Below, one piece after another: positions 10,531 to 23,189 of a stretch of DNA of 64,000 nucleotides. The number at the start of each line of letters is the position of its first letter. Position 1 is the stretch's first letter. Source of the stretch: Hsuehochloa calcarea (taxonomy: Eukaryota; Streptophyta; Magnoliopsida; Poales; Poaceae). The DNA is taken from NCBI GenBank assembly GCA_036346395.1, contig CM070615.1, positions 7,879,534-7,943,533 on the forward strand. Direction: 5' to 3'. Made by a program: the position numbers and the translations under genes. The notes beneath the pieces are model-generated. The model did no database searches. It was given only the letters and a program-made list of their open reading frames with translations, and was not told the origin of the DNA.

Positions 10531-13500
10531 CTTGTTCCTTCTTGTAGCGCCTGAACACACTAGTCGCCTCTAAGACCAATGGAGCACGCCCAAGACCTCC
10601 ACTGTGCCATTAGTGTTCCTAGTGAGCCCTCGCCTCCCTACGTGTGTCATATTATGTTCCAGAGCACAACCAAGGTTTCCCCTCGACTAATTCCAACGAT
10701 CGTCCTCAGGAGCCCGTGAATTTTAGAGTTTTCCCTTTTCGGCCAAAAACTCAAACCTTCGTCTCTGACGCCAATCCGTAAGGCATTCCCTGATTCCCTT
10801 CGCTTTCACCATCTCCTTAGCTCCTTATGCTTTCCCGCACCTTCAATGCTTTTTGTTTTGCTTAGGTTCTCCTCTCCTCGTTGAACCTCTCCGTCGCCAA
10901 TGCCTTTGCTGACGACAAGAAAACTCCGAGCATCCTCGAACCTCTTCACCGCTCACATAGGTTCCCTTTGACCCATAGAAGCTAGTGCGTGCTAGAAATA
11001 GCTCAATGCACAATTGGTTTGTTCCTTGCACATTCGCCCGATCCTCACCACCGCTCTTCTTCGGTGTGCCTACGAGCCGCCGTGAGCTTAGCCACCTATG
11101 CCTTTAGATTCACAAGGGCAATGGGATTCCATTTCTGGTATTGGCTGGCGCCGGTGTGGATCACAGTGCCGGTGAGCCACCATGGAATGTCACGGTGACG
11201 AGCGTGTCCTTTTCTAGTAGTTACTGCAGCTTGACTATTAGTAGTTAATGACTCGTTAAGGTCTAAACATTGATTACCGTTCGGCAAATCTTGCTTTAAA
11301 TGCATTAATGATTGGTGCTTAAGTGCTAATGTATCTATGACATGCGTGTCCTGCACATTAAGTCCACAAGTAATCGAACGGTGGACCATGGGCCGAGTGT
11401 GTGGACCTTCGGTCCATGCGCTATTTCATGAACCGAGAGTATGACAGGTAGACCCCACCTGTTAGTGGAATTAAATTCAGAATTTAATTTAAATAGAAAA
11501 TGATATTATGCACTGGACTCCACCTGTCATTGATTGTGGCTAGCTTCACCTTGCTAGAAAAGTACTTAATGTTTTAATAAATTTCAAATGATTTATTGTT
11601 GCACTAAAAAATCTTTAACTTCAAAAATGCATAAGTAATTCATTTTAAATCCAAATCCAGTGAAACCAATTTTTGTATTTTTAATTTTTAATGATCTTTA
11701 ATATGGCACAATGTTTCGGCATGCTAAAATCCTGGAGAAATTAGTTTTTCATATTGCTCTCTGAATAGGATTATTTGTACACAAGAAAATGCTTTAACTT
11801 CAAAAATTCATAGAAAATTCATATGAACTCCAAATGAGGATAATTAAGTTATTATGGTAATAAATTTTTATTATCTATCATTCCATGCATTTTTTATCCT
11901 CACCACATTTCTAAAAAATATTGCCAAAAAGCTAATTTCTGGATGAATAGTGATATATGGCTATTTTTCTGAATTTAGTTCCCTTTGATCTTCCAAAGGT
12001 CATAACTTCCACATACAAATTTTAAAGAAAATATTTTTTTTATTTATAAATTGATATAAAATCATAATCTACCTACTGTGAAATTTTCATGCATTTTGGT
12101 TAATTATGTATTTTTGGATATATTTGGTGTTATGTGTTCTTATTAGTTTTTCGTATTCGAACGTTAGATTACAAAGATCTGAACGAGTTCAATTGTGATC
12201 CTCAACGTAAGCCAGTGGGTTGTCTTCAACAAGGCAAGCACCCCCCAGATCATATTGACCCTATTGCTTTCGTTACAAAATATCTTGTTTGCAACTTGTA
12301 TGTATGCATGTTCTACTTGAATGATTATTTTTTGTTAGAGGTAGTTATTCCTATTAGATGCATGAGTCAGAAAATATTTATTCCTTGCCACTAGTGCTAA
12401 GTTATTATTCCTCCGATGTTAGTGCTCGTGGATGTTATAGAGTCTATACATGTTTACGTGAATCGATGCTTAGTCATGCTTAGATTCAAAGAATTGGGCT
12501 TGATCAAATAAATAATTTTATTATTCTATGTCCAAGACCTTGTGCTATATTAATTTGAAAACTAAAAATGCAAATGAAGTGATTTATATTTGGGCAAGTG
12601 GTTGGATGGCGTGTAGTTGGGTGTGTGGATGTCTTTCCTCGGTCAACAAGGATCGAATAACTTGTTTCACCAAAACTAAGCATTATTGTGTGCTAACCAC
12701 ATGAGAGAGATATGGGACCTCTCTTGACTTAATACGTTGGCGTGTGTTAGCTCCGAGTCGCAGGAGGTTATGTGTGTTGTGTGAAGTGGTGGAGTTCCGA
12801 TAGGTTTTCCACCTCGAGGAGCATCGGTAAGCTATCTCTCTGCCAGTGACTCCGACACACCGTATGGGTGTCCATCCATACGGGCAACTCGTAGCTAATA
12901 CATTATATTGGAAACGTCTCGTAGGACATTGCCTTGCAGGCATACGTTAGGAAGTGTGCTTATTCCGAAGGCAAAAGAGGCGGTCTGGCGTGTGGGTACA
13001 TTGGTACACTCTTGCTGGGTATAAACCATTAGAATAGCCTCGTCCTAAGTTATGGACACGCTTGGGATTGGACTTGCAGGAGTTAGACTTAACGTTTTGG
13101 AATTTTAACTTTAAAACGTGATCGGTTGGCATTGAGATGGTCTGATGCTATGTTTGTGGGCTGCGGGGCTGCCACCTATTGTTGTTTAAATGTTATCGAA
13201 TATTGTTTACTCACTGTTATTTAAAGTATCAAAAATATTTACTCACTTTCCATTTCAATCTACTACATGTAATTCAAATGAAATGTTGCTTTATGCTAAA
13301 AATTGCTTAATCTAGTAGCCTTCCTTTGATACATGAATGCATCTAAATATTCTTTTGCTTGTAAGTATTATGAGTACAACTTTGTACTCAACCTGGTTGC
13401 TGCAAATTTCAGAGGATGTTGACCTCCAAGGGGTCAATCATTGTGAGACTGTCTTCGAGGACAAGGCGCGGTGGGCTTCCGGTCAACTTGCCTTGTTGGT

Positions 13501-13793
13501 AAGGGCAGCCGATCGGCTTTCTTTTGTGCCATTTTATGACTTTTGATATTCCGCTGCGTACTTAACTTTTATTATTGCTATTTGGCCGGTCGGCCGTATG
13601 TATGAAACTCAAGTTGTATAATAATTATGTTGTAATCTTTTGAGACTACGGTATTGTAATATTATTGTATGACTTTGCTTTTGATATTATTTTGTGAGGT
13701 GTATGTGTACCGCTCCTAGGAGGTACACAATACACCAAGGGAGGTATATTTGATTTGTAATGCTAGAACCAATCGGATGGTTAAGTATTACAA

Positions 13794-15082
13794 ATTAAAT
13801 ACCCTGGGTCCTCGCAGAAACTAAGGCAAGATTGGTAGCTCAGGGTTTTAACCAAGTTGAGGGGTTAGACTTTGATTAGACCTTTTCTCCTGTTGCTAGA
13901 TTAGAAGTCATTCGTATTCTGCTTACATTTGCTGCACCTAAGGGCTTTAGGCTACATCAGATGGATACCAAGAGTTCATTTCTGAATGGTTACATAGAGG
14001 AGGAAGTGTACGTTAGTCCACCTCTGGGCTTTGAGAATCCCAAGCATCCACATCACGTCTTCAAGCTATCCAAAGCCTTGTATGGTCTTAAGCAAGCCCA
14101 TAGAGCCTCGTATGATAGACTTAAGACCTTCTTGCTTAAGAATAACTTTGAGATGGGTAAAGTAGATAAGACTCTGTTCATTCTTAGGCATGACAATGAT
14201 TTCTTGCTTGTTCAGATTTATGTAGATGATATTATCTTCGGTGGTCCTTCTCATGCACTTGTTTCTAGTTTTTCTAAGACCATGTCTAGGGAATTTGATA
14301 TGAGTATGACGGAAGAGCTTAACTACTTTTTGGGGCTTCAAATCAAGTAATGCAAGGAAGGGATCTTCATCCATCAGACGAAGTACACCAAGGATCTCCT
14401 CAAGCGCTTCGAGATGGGTGACTGCAAGCCTATCACCACTCCCGTGGCTATTTCGACTGCTTTGGATCCAGACGAGGAAGGAGAAGCTGTGGATAAACGT
14501 CGGTACCTCAGCGTGATTGGCTCCCTCCTTTACCTGACGGCCTCAAGATAAGACATCCACTTCGCGGTCTGCCTATGTGCGAGGTTTCAGACGTCTCTGA
14601 GGACTTCCCATCGCCAAGCTGTCAAGCGCATCTTCAGGTAACTTCACTTTACCCTCCAGTATGGTATTTGATATTCCTACTCATCTTCCTTGTCCATTCG
14701 AGGTTTTTCTGATTCTGATTTTGCGGGTTGTCAGCTAGATAGGAAGAGTACCTCAGACTTTTGTCACTTCTTAGGCACGTTTCTTGTCTCTTTGTCTTCT
14801 AGGAAGTTGTCCTATGTTTCACAATCCACTACAAAAGCTAAATATGTAGCTACCACTAGTTGTTATAGTCAAATTTTATTTATGGTGTCCACCCTTAAGA
14901 ACTATGGGTTAGCTTTTGCCAGTATTTCTCTTCTCTGTGATAACACTTTTGCCATTAATATTGCTAAGAACCCTGTGCAACATTCTAGGATCAAGTACAT
15001 TGACATTCGTTATCACTTCCTTGTAAACCATATAGAGAAGAGTGATATTGTACTACAATTTGTGGAATCGAGGCTCGCTTAA
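13794..15082 (+). pseudogene. Copia A reverse transcriptase and RNase H (decayed)
   Basis: After the nested block the copia reading resumes at KARLVAQGFNQVEG. It continues through TFSPVARLEVIR, the QMDTKSSFLNG box, the palm motif YVDDIIFGG (near 14,220) and FLGLQIK, then LYLTASR and the RNase H domain (FADSDFAGCQLDRKST-like at 14,700, then CDNTFAINIAKNP and KYIDIRYHF). Stops (TAG in LDFD*TFSP, TAA at 14,348-14,350, TAA near 14,640) and frameshifts inactivate it. The catalytic YVDD is intact. In retrotransposition this enzyme copies element RNA into cDNA. Confidence 0.93.
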
Positions 15083-15688
15083 TGATATCCTCACTAAGCA
15101 TTTAGATCCAACTAGGTTTGCCACCTTGAGGAGTGAGTTAGGTGTAATTTACCCCTATGGGTTGGTTTGTGGGGGAGTTGGTTCTTTTCTGAATTTCTCT
15201 TGTCCATCTGATCTTTACTTGATCTTTTTCTAAACTTGCTGATCTTTTCAATCTTCATATGATTTTTCAGTTGCTTGCATCTCATTGTATCATATTGCAT
15301 TCATATGAAAATCACAAAAGGATTGCATTGTAATATAACCTTTACTACTTGTCCTTTAAATTGATGATGCTTTGCTTATTACCCTCTTCAGCTTTAGTAT
15401 TTCAATTCCTACTCAATGTCATGTTTAGTTCCTTGACTTGCAAGAATTATCATGCTTTCACATGTGTAACTTAGTCTTTGCTTAATGAGCTAGATTTTTA
15501 AGATAACTTGAACTAAAAATTGCAATTTGTGGATCTTTTAGCTAATTGCATAATTAGTTTTCTTTTTGTGACACTAGACATGTCAAAATTGCTTTGTTAG
15601 CTCTTTAATCTAGGATTAAACATTCCTTGTCGTTTGTTCCTTTGTGAATCTGAAATTGCTCTTATGCAAAAGAAAAATTTTATGGTTC
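15083..15688 (+). other. Copia A 3' non-coding region, first part
   Basis: A short tail of coding sense (EL-GVIYPYG-like, 15,100-15,170) ends pol. AT-rich non-coding DNA follows and ends at the insertion point of the second copia element (TSD GGTTC at 15,684-15,688). It resumes at 30,437. Confidence 0.7.
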
Positions 15689-16852
15689 TGAGAGACCATG
15701 TGGAGGCCCTCTCCATGTTGTGATGAATATTTGACAGCATTTGGGACATATTGATGGAGGTTCGAGAATTGTTAAAGTTTGCAAAGTCATGTTTTGAGTT
15801 TCACCTAGGTTGCATGGGATGTTATGATCTATGTTGTCACTAATGATGGTCAAGTGCATGATGCTTGTGCCAAGGAAACGATTTCTTTGTCTTTGTTTGA
15901 CTGCAGGTTGACTTGATGACTTGGATGATCTTCGACGTGGTATCAAGAGCAAGCATAGAGAGCTTGGAATCCAAAACAATCATGGTGGTCGAAAAGATTA
16001 TCGGGGAACAAGTCTGGTCATAGAGATGGAGTCTTCATGAAGATGGCACGAGACAAGTCTCGGCAAAGAACTCGTGGTGACTTGGCAAAGGTCCAAGTGT
16101 CTGCAAGGCATTCCAAGGGTGTTCGAGCTCGAGATAAAGGCGGGATGTGACAAGTCAACAAGGAGCGAAGACACCAAGGAGGAGCAAGGTGGAGGTAATC
16201 TTAGCACTTGAGGTAATGAATGAGTCAAGAGAGTTAATCTTAGCACTTGAGGTAATCCAAGGGTTGAGGTTGCTCCCATAGGATAAATAGAGGGGTACAG
16301 GTATGCCTCCACCACCAAGTCTTGGAGAAGGATTTATGCTCCTTTGAGCTTTGCCCACCATGAAGTGTGGCTTTGTAATCCTTCCTCTTGAAGCAATGAA
16401 AGTTTCAAGTTCTTACATGTTCTGAAATTTATTTTATTTCTTGCAATTTTTAGCTTTTCTTTGTTGCAACTTGGGCTTTTCTTCCCCTCCTTCTACTTAT
16501 TGTAGTTCTATTGGATCTAGGACATGTAAGAGGTTGAGAAGTTCATCAAGAATATGTTCCAACCCAATAAGATCTATTAGAATTCATTCTTGCCCAAGTT
16601 GTGTTTGCATTAACCGTGTTCTTGAGCTGAAATTGTTGTTCTTGATATAGCTTGAACTATTTGCATGAAAGGTTGAGACTTTGGGCATATCTTTGCAATT
16701 CCTTTTGGAATCATAGCCCCAAGATCATTTCCTAGCCATGGTTCAAGTTTCATCAATTTTGATTGAGTAGATCTTGAGTTCTTGAGATTTCTTAGTGGAC
16801 AAGTTTCTGAAATTCCAGATTTGATGCAACGTGGTCTTGAAGCATGATAGGT
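15689..16852 (+). repeat. Second copia left LTR, truncated
   Basis: It matches 28,864-30,025 with small indels and breaks off at CATGATAGGTCT. The right LTR continues for another 400 bp. The TATA region reads GGATAAATAG (16,281-16,290) where the right LTR has CTATAAATAG. Confidence 0.85.
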
Positions 16853-19800
16853 CTGCACTAGATCCTGACTCGTCGGATCAGTGATGATTCTTCTAGAGAG
16901 AAAGTAAGTTAATTGCCTTCCGTTATATCGACTAAATGAAATATTTGGAGTTTGGCATTCATGGTCTTTAGGGAGTTCATGATCTATGTAGTAGATAAAA
17001 TTAGTTTGAGCAACATGACTATTGGAAGGCTCTATTCGGTTCTTAAGTGAGTAATGTGATTTGGTTTCGTATACTTCTTGGTTGGGTCAAGGTGTAATGA
17101 TGTACTCAAAGAAAATTATTTTATTTGTTAATAGAAATCGGTTAACATAAGTATTTGAGGTCGGAGTTGAGAATTGTAATCTGCAACTTTTCTATCATTA
17201 CGCTTAAGAGTTTCTTCGCTTTCATAGCATCGTGTTCTATTATGATTTATGGAGCTTTGAAAATCTTGTGGGACTTATGCCCTCAACCGTAGGCACGATT
17301 TTGTTTTCTCGAGATCATTACTATTTGACTGCTTTCTTTGTCTCGTGCTCACCCAAGGAGCAACATTTTCTTGTGTGTTGGAATTTGTGTCGATTATCTC
17401 TTCCTTTTGAGAAAGGATTTAACAAACTTATGTTGCCAAGTTTTATAAAGTGTCGTTTCGGATCGGTTGGTGGTGGACAAGTATAAGGTAGTGATGAGAT
17501 TTTATGAACCAATCTATGTAAAGAATAAGAGAGGATGAATTGGTTTTGACCTATAACTTTTGGAGAGAATTCCATGGAATGTTTATCGTTGGAATAAAAT
17601 TGATTAGTGTTACAACCAAAGGAACTCATAGCGAAATATAATCCAGAACCCTCGCTCATGCCGGAATGTTGGGATTATCTAAGTATGGGAATCTTGATCG
17701 ATTTATTAGAGTATCACAGATGGGGAATTAACCTTGCGAGGTTGTGTAGGTGGTTTATGAAGGTATAATTCAATGAGAGTAGGATTAGCGAAGTAATCTG
17801 ATTGTAATGTCAATTGATGGGATAGTAGGGACAATTGAATTATCACCAGTACGACTTGGCTTCAAATGAGTAACCTCTAGAAGTTAGAATTTCCTTAAAG
17901 ATAATTTGGTTGAGAATATGCTTTTAGGTGGTTGTTAACGATTGAGTATGATTAGATTATGGGGATTTTAGTCAGCGGATTCGAGAGTTTCCATATCAGT
18001 TACATCGAATACATCTATAGGGTCCTTGAAGACTGAAAATTTGGCCCGACGTTCTATGCTAGAACCTTGGAGACTATTGATGTTGTGTTGAGATGGTGAA
18101 ACAAAGTGGATTCCGAATAGTACGATATTCATTGATAGAATCCCTTGGGTGTAGCAATTGAGTGTGTGTGCTAAGAATTTCGGGTTGATTATCCTTGAAG
18201 GATTGAGGTAAGTGATTGTGGGTGAAAACCATGATGAGGTGCATTTGGAAGTCATCTATCAAAGTAATTCCGCTGGCCTGTAGGTGGCTAGGGTATGTTT
18301 TTGGGTGGGAGTCATTAGGGTCTTTCTACAAAGGTGTGAATGGTGAATTCGGTTTGAGCATAGTGATGAGATTGCCAATTTAAGAGAAATGAGTTAGTGT
18401 GATATGGACGAAATGGGGTTCCATGATTTCAGAGAAATTCTATTTCTAACAGAGAAATTGAAAAAAAAATGTTTCCTCGAGTAGTGAAATGCTCTTTGAT
18501 TCTTGTTTGAGCTATGTGTTTATGACGGATGTTTTTCGCAAATAAAGTTTGACCTTATGATTGGCATGCGTGGATCTTATCAGTTCGGAAAGAATAAAGA
18601 AAGTAACTGGTTTGGGTATTCAAGTGGTTTCTCTTTCGGTTTGGGATGTGCTCATTGTTAAGATGAAAAGGTCGATCGAGAGTTGGAACCAGAATTCCAT
18701 GCGTCATGTGTAGAGTGTCTGGTTTGGTACCACAGGGAAGGTTGGCCCAAGGTACATCGGTTTGATTTTTGGTTGCTAGCATTTCACTAGAACCATCTCG
18801 GGTCCATGCGCGGGGTACACAACGTTTCGTCTGACCCGATGTCGAGAGAGTACTTGAGAGTCTGGAGTATGAGATTCATCTGGGACGAGGAACCACAAGT
18901 AAAACCTTATGTTAGAGTCCCGTCCGTGGAGTATACCAGATAAGATTAAGACGAGCGTTGTGGTGTAGGATGTTGGAATCCATCAAGGTGCGGTGGTCGA
19001 ATCAGACGGAGTGGAGAGTGACCTGGGAGCTGGAGCCATGCATGCTAGGTGTAAATGTCCTTCGAGTAGAATGACGAAAGAATTCGGATCTAATTGCTTT
19101 AAGGGGTAGAATGTAATACCCTAATTGAATCTGTAATTAGAAAATAGCCGGAGGAGAAAAGATAATTAAATGAGTAGAAATTCTAAAAGAGAAGGGTTTT
19201 TCAGAATCCTCGACAACTGGGCAGGCCACACCAGAGGGGCCCATGTGGTGGCCGACCAAAAAGGGAGGGTTCCCACCCCCAAACCCTAAACTCCCCACTC
19301 TCCCTCCTCCTCCCCACTTTGAGCCGCCGCCTCTCCCCACCTCTCCACAGGCGCGCCGTCGATTTGGGTACATTGCGTTCATTTTCTGACCTGATCACCT
19401 CTTAGAAAGCTATAGATCTCGGTTTTAGCTTTGGAAACCGAGATCACTTGATTTGGACCAACAGTTTAGGAGTTATGGTAGTTTTACCGCGACTGACCTG
19501 TGAGAGCTAACGAGTTGTGGCAGATTGCATTGTCTGGTTATTATGAATTTTGCTAGGCCGAATTAGAAAAGTCACCCAAAATGAATATTGTAGAGAAGTC
19601 AGAAATCTTTCCAAGCTGATAAAGAACACAATTTTTAGAGTTGGTAATCAAAAGTTATGAAATTTTTACCGTCGCTGTTTTGCTAACTGTCAGATTGCAG
19701 AGAAAGAAAACGTAGAAAAATTTTATCCGAATATAACAATTATCAGGAGGCCGAATCAGGAGACTTGTCCAACTATACTATTGTAGTTGGTTTTGTCATG

Positions 19801-21173
19801 ATTCCAGAGAGTCCAAGATCAGCCCTTTCCGAGTTGCGTAGCAAACGTTATGGTGGTTTTAGTACTCTATCCAGAAAACCCGACGTGAAGTTGATGTTTT
19901 TTTAATTGGCCTGGTAGGGGTATTACTTCGCCGATTCAGCAAGGCTCACCAACTAGACATAGTTGGAGAATTTAATTATATTTCCAGAAAGTCTAAGAAC
20001 ATCTTATTTGGGACCTTGTACTAATAGATATGGATTTTTGAATTTGACTGTCCACCGAGGGGACAGATCGACGTTTAGGAGTTTGGGGTCGGGATCGAGT
20101 TAGGTGTTTTGCAAGTCCATGGTTGTTGTTATATAGGTTGTTTTGATCCGCTGTGTCTTAGCATGTGTTATAACTATTATTCGGTGGTGGACCGTGCAGG
20201 AGCAGCTCATTCTGTACATCCTCGCTCTCTCGTGGTTAAGGCAAGTACAGTAGTGATAAATTGTGTGTGATCATTTGTTCATGTTTACTATGTTATGAGT
20301 ATATTATGTTAATCATGGATGCTCGAATGTTATGGACATTAATGCCCGTAAATGCTAGAAGTATGCGTAAGTTTCATGTATGCATGATGATTTAAAGTAT
20401 TGACCATGTGCATCATGATATCATATTGGAGGCATGGTCACGTGGTGACCAAGCATTAATTGAGGTCCCCATCATGAATATGATGGGATTTTGGGTCCCC
20501 ATACTTGTGGAGTATGGGCTAAGGTCCCTGTGCTAGAAGGCATAGGCATGGGTGTGCATCGACGGATGCACACTCCGCAATACCGGTATATGCAAAAGAG
20601 AGAAAGAAAAGTGCATTTGAACAGTTTGCATCGCATAAGCATGAGACATATTTCTTATTGGGTTATGTGGATGGATGTTGTTAATTACAGTTGTGTTGGC
20701 TATTGTCTTGCAATTTGTACTTTGCTGAGTCTTGACTCACTCTTGCCGATGTTGTGTTTTTAGGTACCTTGTTTATGGACAAAGATGCATGGGAGGGAGT
20801 AGGGTTGCTTTGGTTGCACTCACTACCACATATTCTTGAAAAGATAATTATCATTTAGACCGCACTTTATAACAAGAAAACTGCTTAAGGATTAACTTTG
20901 GCTATACTTGAATGCATTGGTTTATTTGTAATAATGAGAGTGGTAAATTTTAATTATGCTTGCTTATGTTTTAGCTGAGTAGATTATTTATGAATGCTTC
21001 GATGAACTTTGGATGTTGAAATAGTGATAATTTTATAAGCATCTATTGGAATCTCCTAGAAACTTAGTTATACAAAGGAGGTTCTCACGAATTTTTTGTA
21101 GTGTCTTAGATTTGTATTTGTGATATTGTTATTTTAGTAGCATCCTGTGCTCATGTTGGGTCAGGGTGTTACA
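16853..21173 (+). mobile_element. 5'-truncated Gypsy element (internal remnant plus 3' LTR)
   Basis: There is no 5' LTR. The interior (16,853-19,111) shows similarity to the Gypsy element at 33,948-42,777 (for example CCTTTTGAGAAAGGAT and the GTTTGGTGGTGGA-like stretch). Near 18,982-19,044 it keeps an integrase C-terminal pattern KVRWSNQTEWRVTWELE, close to the K-V-W-x2-H-x3-E-A-T-W-E end of plant chromovirus pol. The polypurine run AAGGGGTAGAA precedes the LTR at 19,112. The left edge falls inside the copia LTR without a recognisable TSD, so truncation or recombination followed insertion. Confidence 0.75.
19112..21173 (+). repeat. Gypsy 3' LTR
   Basis: It runs TGTAATACCCTAATTG to GTCAGGGTGTTACA (2062 bp). 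It begins with a GC-rich 5' part (about 19,220-19,370), has three GCCGAATC-type modules (19,557, 19,750 and 19,930) and near its end a hairpin GAGTCTTGACTC (about 20,727-20,738) followed by ACTCTTGC and TTTTTAG. Confidence 0.8.
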
Positions 21174-23185
21174 TCTTCAACTTTGATCCTCTCTTGTTTT
21201 CCTCCCTACAGAGTTGCTCCACCATTTCCTCTTTCATTAATTGGTCGCTTGACTTTGTCAAACATCCCCGCTTCGCTAAGTCTTTTCTCTTAAGCTCGCT
21301 CATCGCAAAACTTATTTAAAGCTCCTTGAATTTATTTGGTCTTTTGAAATTCTTTGGATTTATTTGGTCTCTCGATCGTTATCATGTAATTAGAAGTCAA
21401 GTCCATAATAAGCAATGACTCGAGTAGGATCAAGATCCGTATAAAGACACGGACCAAGAATTTAAGACCCTAGCCGAGAAGGTTTTGAGTAAGATCAAGA
21501 CCGCGATAAATTGGCCCATGCGAGTCAATACTTTGATCATTTTGAACCTACATTTTTATGTAAATTATATTCCTCTAAATTACCAAAAGTGCATGCTTTA
21601 ATTCTTTAATCAAATGTATGTTAAAGCTTAAGGTAGTTAAATACCCATTTGATGATTAATTAATTGTTAAGCCATCCTTTGATAATTGAATCCATTATTC
21701 CTTGTCACCCTAGCAACTATGTGGTAAATACTAGTTATAGGTTGTACTTAAACGACATGCTAGTCTTGCTGAAGTACTGGGATATTAAATGTTCCAATCA
21801 TCATCTTTTAAACATGAAAGTGGTTTTGTGCAGTCATTGTGGGTAAATGACTGAAATAGTTGAGTTGTTGTATGTTTGCTCCTCATAATAACTTGCTATT
21901 ACCACATCTTGATGAATGGAATGGTGGTGGGTGCCGCTACACGAGAGTGGTTGGTATGTTGTATGAACCACCCAGATGAATTAAAGACATAATCTTGTCA
22001 TGACCTCCCATGTAAAACAAGTACAACCACAAGTCTGCAAAGTGCAACTTGGCATAGTAAAGTTATGAAACCCTAAATGTCATCCCATTGGTCGATTTGC
22101 AGGAACATGCAAGCGCGTGTTGCCACTGGCTTGAAAGGGACATCAATGCAAGGTGAAGTTGTCAGCCGCGCTAGACGTTGTGGATAATCCAGCTACGCTA
22201 GTTGCTGAGGCGAACATTCGACACAACTTATGGGTGTAACCCCATATGAGTGAGATGACGGAAGGGGTGGGTAGTTTGAAAGGTTATTGTGACGATCGCT
22301 CAACTAGATGACTACGGAATCATGTAGGGTAACGAGTATGATTATCTCTTGTGGGTACAAAGTACAACCTCTACAAAGTCTAAACTGCTTAAACAATGTG
22401 GCTTATCGTCAAAGGTGGATATGAGAACTTAACTTGAGTTAATTCTATTTCAAAACCTTTGTGGGTGGTATGAAAACCAGGTCGGCTCATCTAGCTTGAG
22501 GTTTGGTTTTTCCCCAATCGTCAGATCCAAGTGTTGTTAACGTATGGGATAGCCCCAATCAAATGAAGCATTTGTAGAGTTTTCGATAGAGGAACCTCAT
22601 CGTTAATTATTATTGCAATTACTCTCTTTAACAAAATGCAATTTGGTTAAAATGCTAAGTCATGGGAATTTGTTATTATGATATTTGAAAATGTGCTTTA
22701 TGTAAATAAAAGAACCCGAGCCATCCTTGTTAAGCCTTGCATACTTATTATTGCGTGTACTTTCCTAAACACTGTAAGGTGAAACTCAAGCTTTTGACTA
22801 TTATGAAGAACCGACGCCGGAAGGACCGGAGTTTTGAAGCGTAGTTTAGTCTTTAGCCGTTCTAGTCTCACCTCGCCTAGCCGACTACCGGGTACTTGCG
22901 TGTATCCCATATTATCCGAGTTTTTGGGTAATATCGGACGCACACGAGTTTCCCGCCGCTTGCCTATGGAGAGATGTGCCCTCACCCTTGTTTTTTGCTT
23001 CCGTTGTCGCTTCGGCTACTTTTTTGATGTAATTATTTGGCCTATTCGGCCATTATTGTAAAACTTGGCCCGAAGCGGTCTATGTAAACTCTGATGTGTT
23101 AAATTAATGAATGGTGTGGTTTTACGCCATATATAAATTGATTCAGCAATGTGTCTGTGAGTGCTATCTATTGATCCAGGAATAG
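21174..23185 (+). other. Unclassified retrotransposon-derived DNA
   Basis: No genes are supported here. The composition and phrases such as GATGTAATTATTTGGCC (23,028 on) resemble parts of Gypsy LTRs (compare 13,550-13,620). I cannot find paired ends. It abuts decayed copia gag at about 23,190, so it contains the right junction of the debris that replaced the copia 5' region. Confidence 0.45.
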
Positions 23186-23189
23186 CACA

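Larger units (their letters stand above)
1069..13793 (+). mobile_element. Large Gypsy-like LTR (probable solo LTR) split by the TRIM
   Basis: The block 1069-1994 plus 10,536-13,793 (about 4.2 kb without its nested guests) starts TGTAACATCCC and ends near GTATTACA. It has no coding sequence. Near its right end it carries the hairpin TGAGTAC-aacttt-GTACTCA (13,371-13,390), followed by a pyrimidine-rich run and TTTCAG AGGATG, a layout shared with other Gypsy LTRs in this window. I infer one long LTR left after LTR-LTR recombination. The flanks share CAAAT/CAAATT but the exact TSD is ambiguous (the end is either GTATTA or ATTACA), so the edges and the solo-LTR call are tentative. Confidence 0.5.

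Noticed and set aside
1990..10535. A single 8.5-kb retrotransposon with 250-bp LTRs and gag
   Set aside because: The gag and 1.86-kb LTRs inside belong to a separately inserted copia element with its own TSD. The short LTRs belong to a 706-bp TRIM in the opposite orientation.
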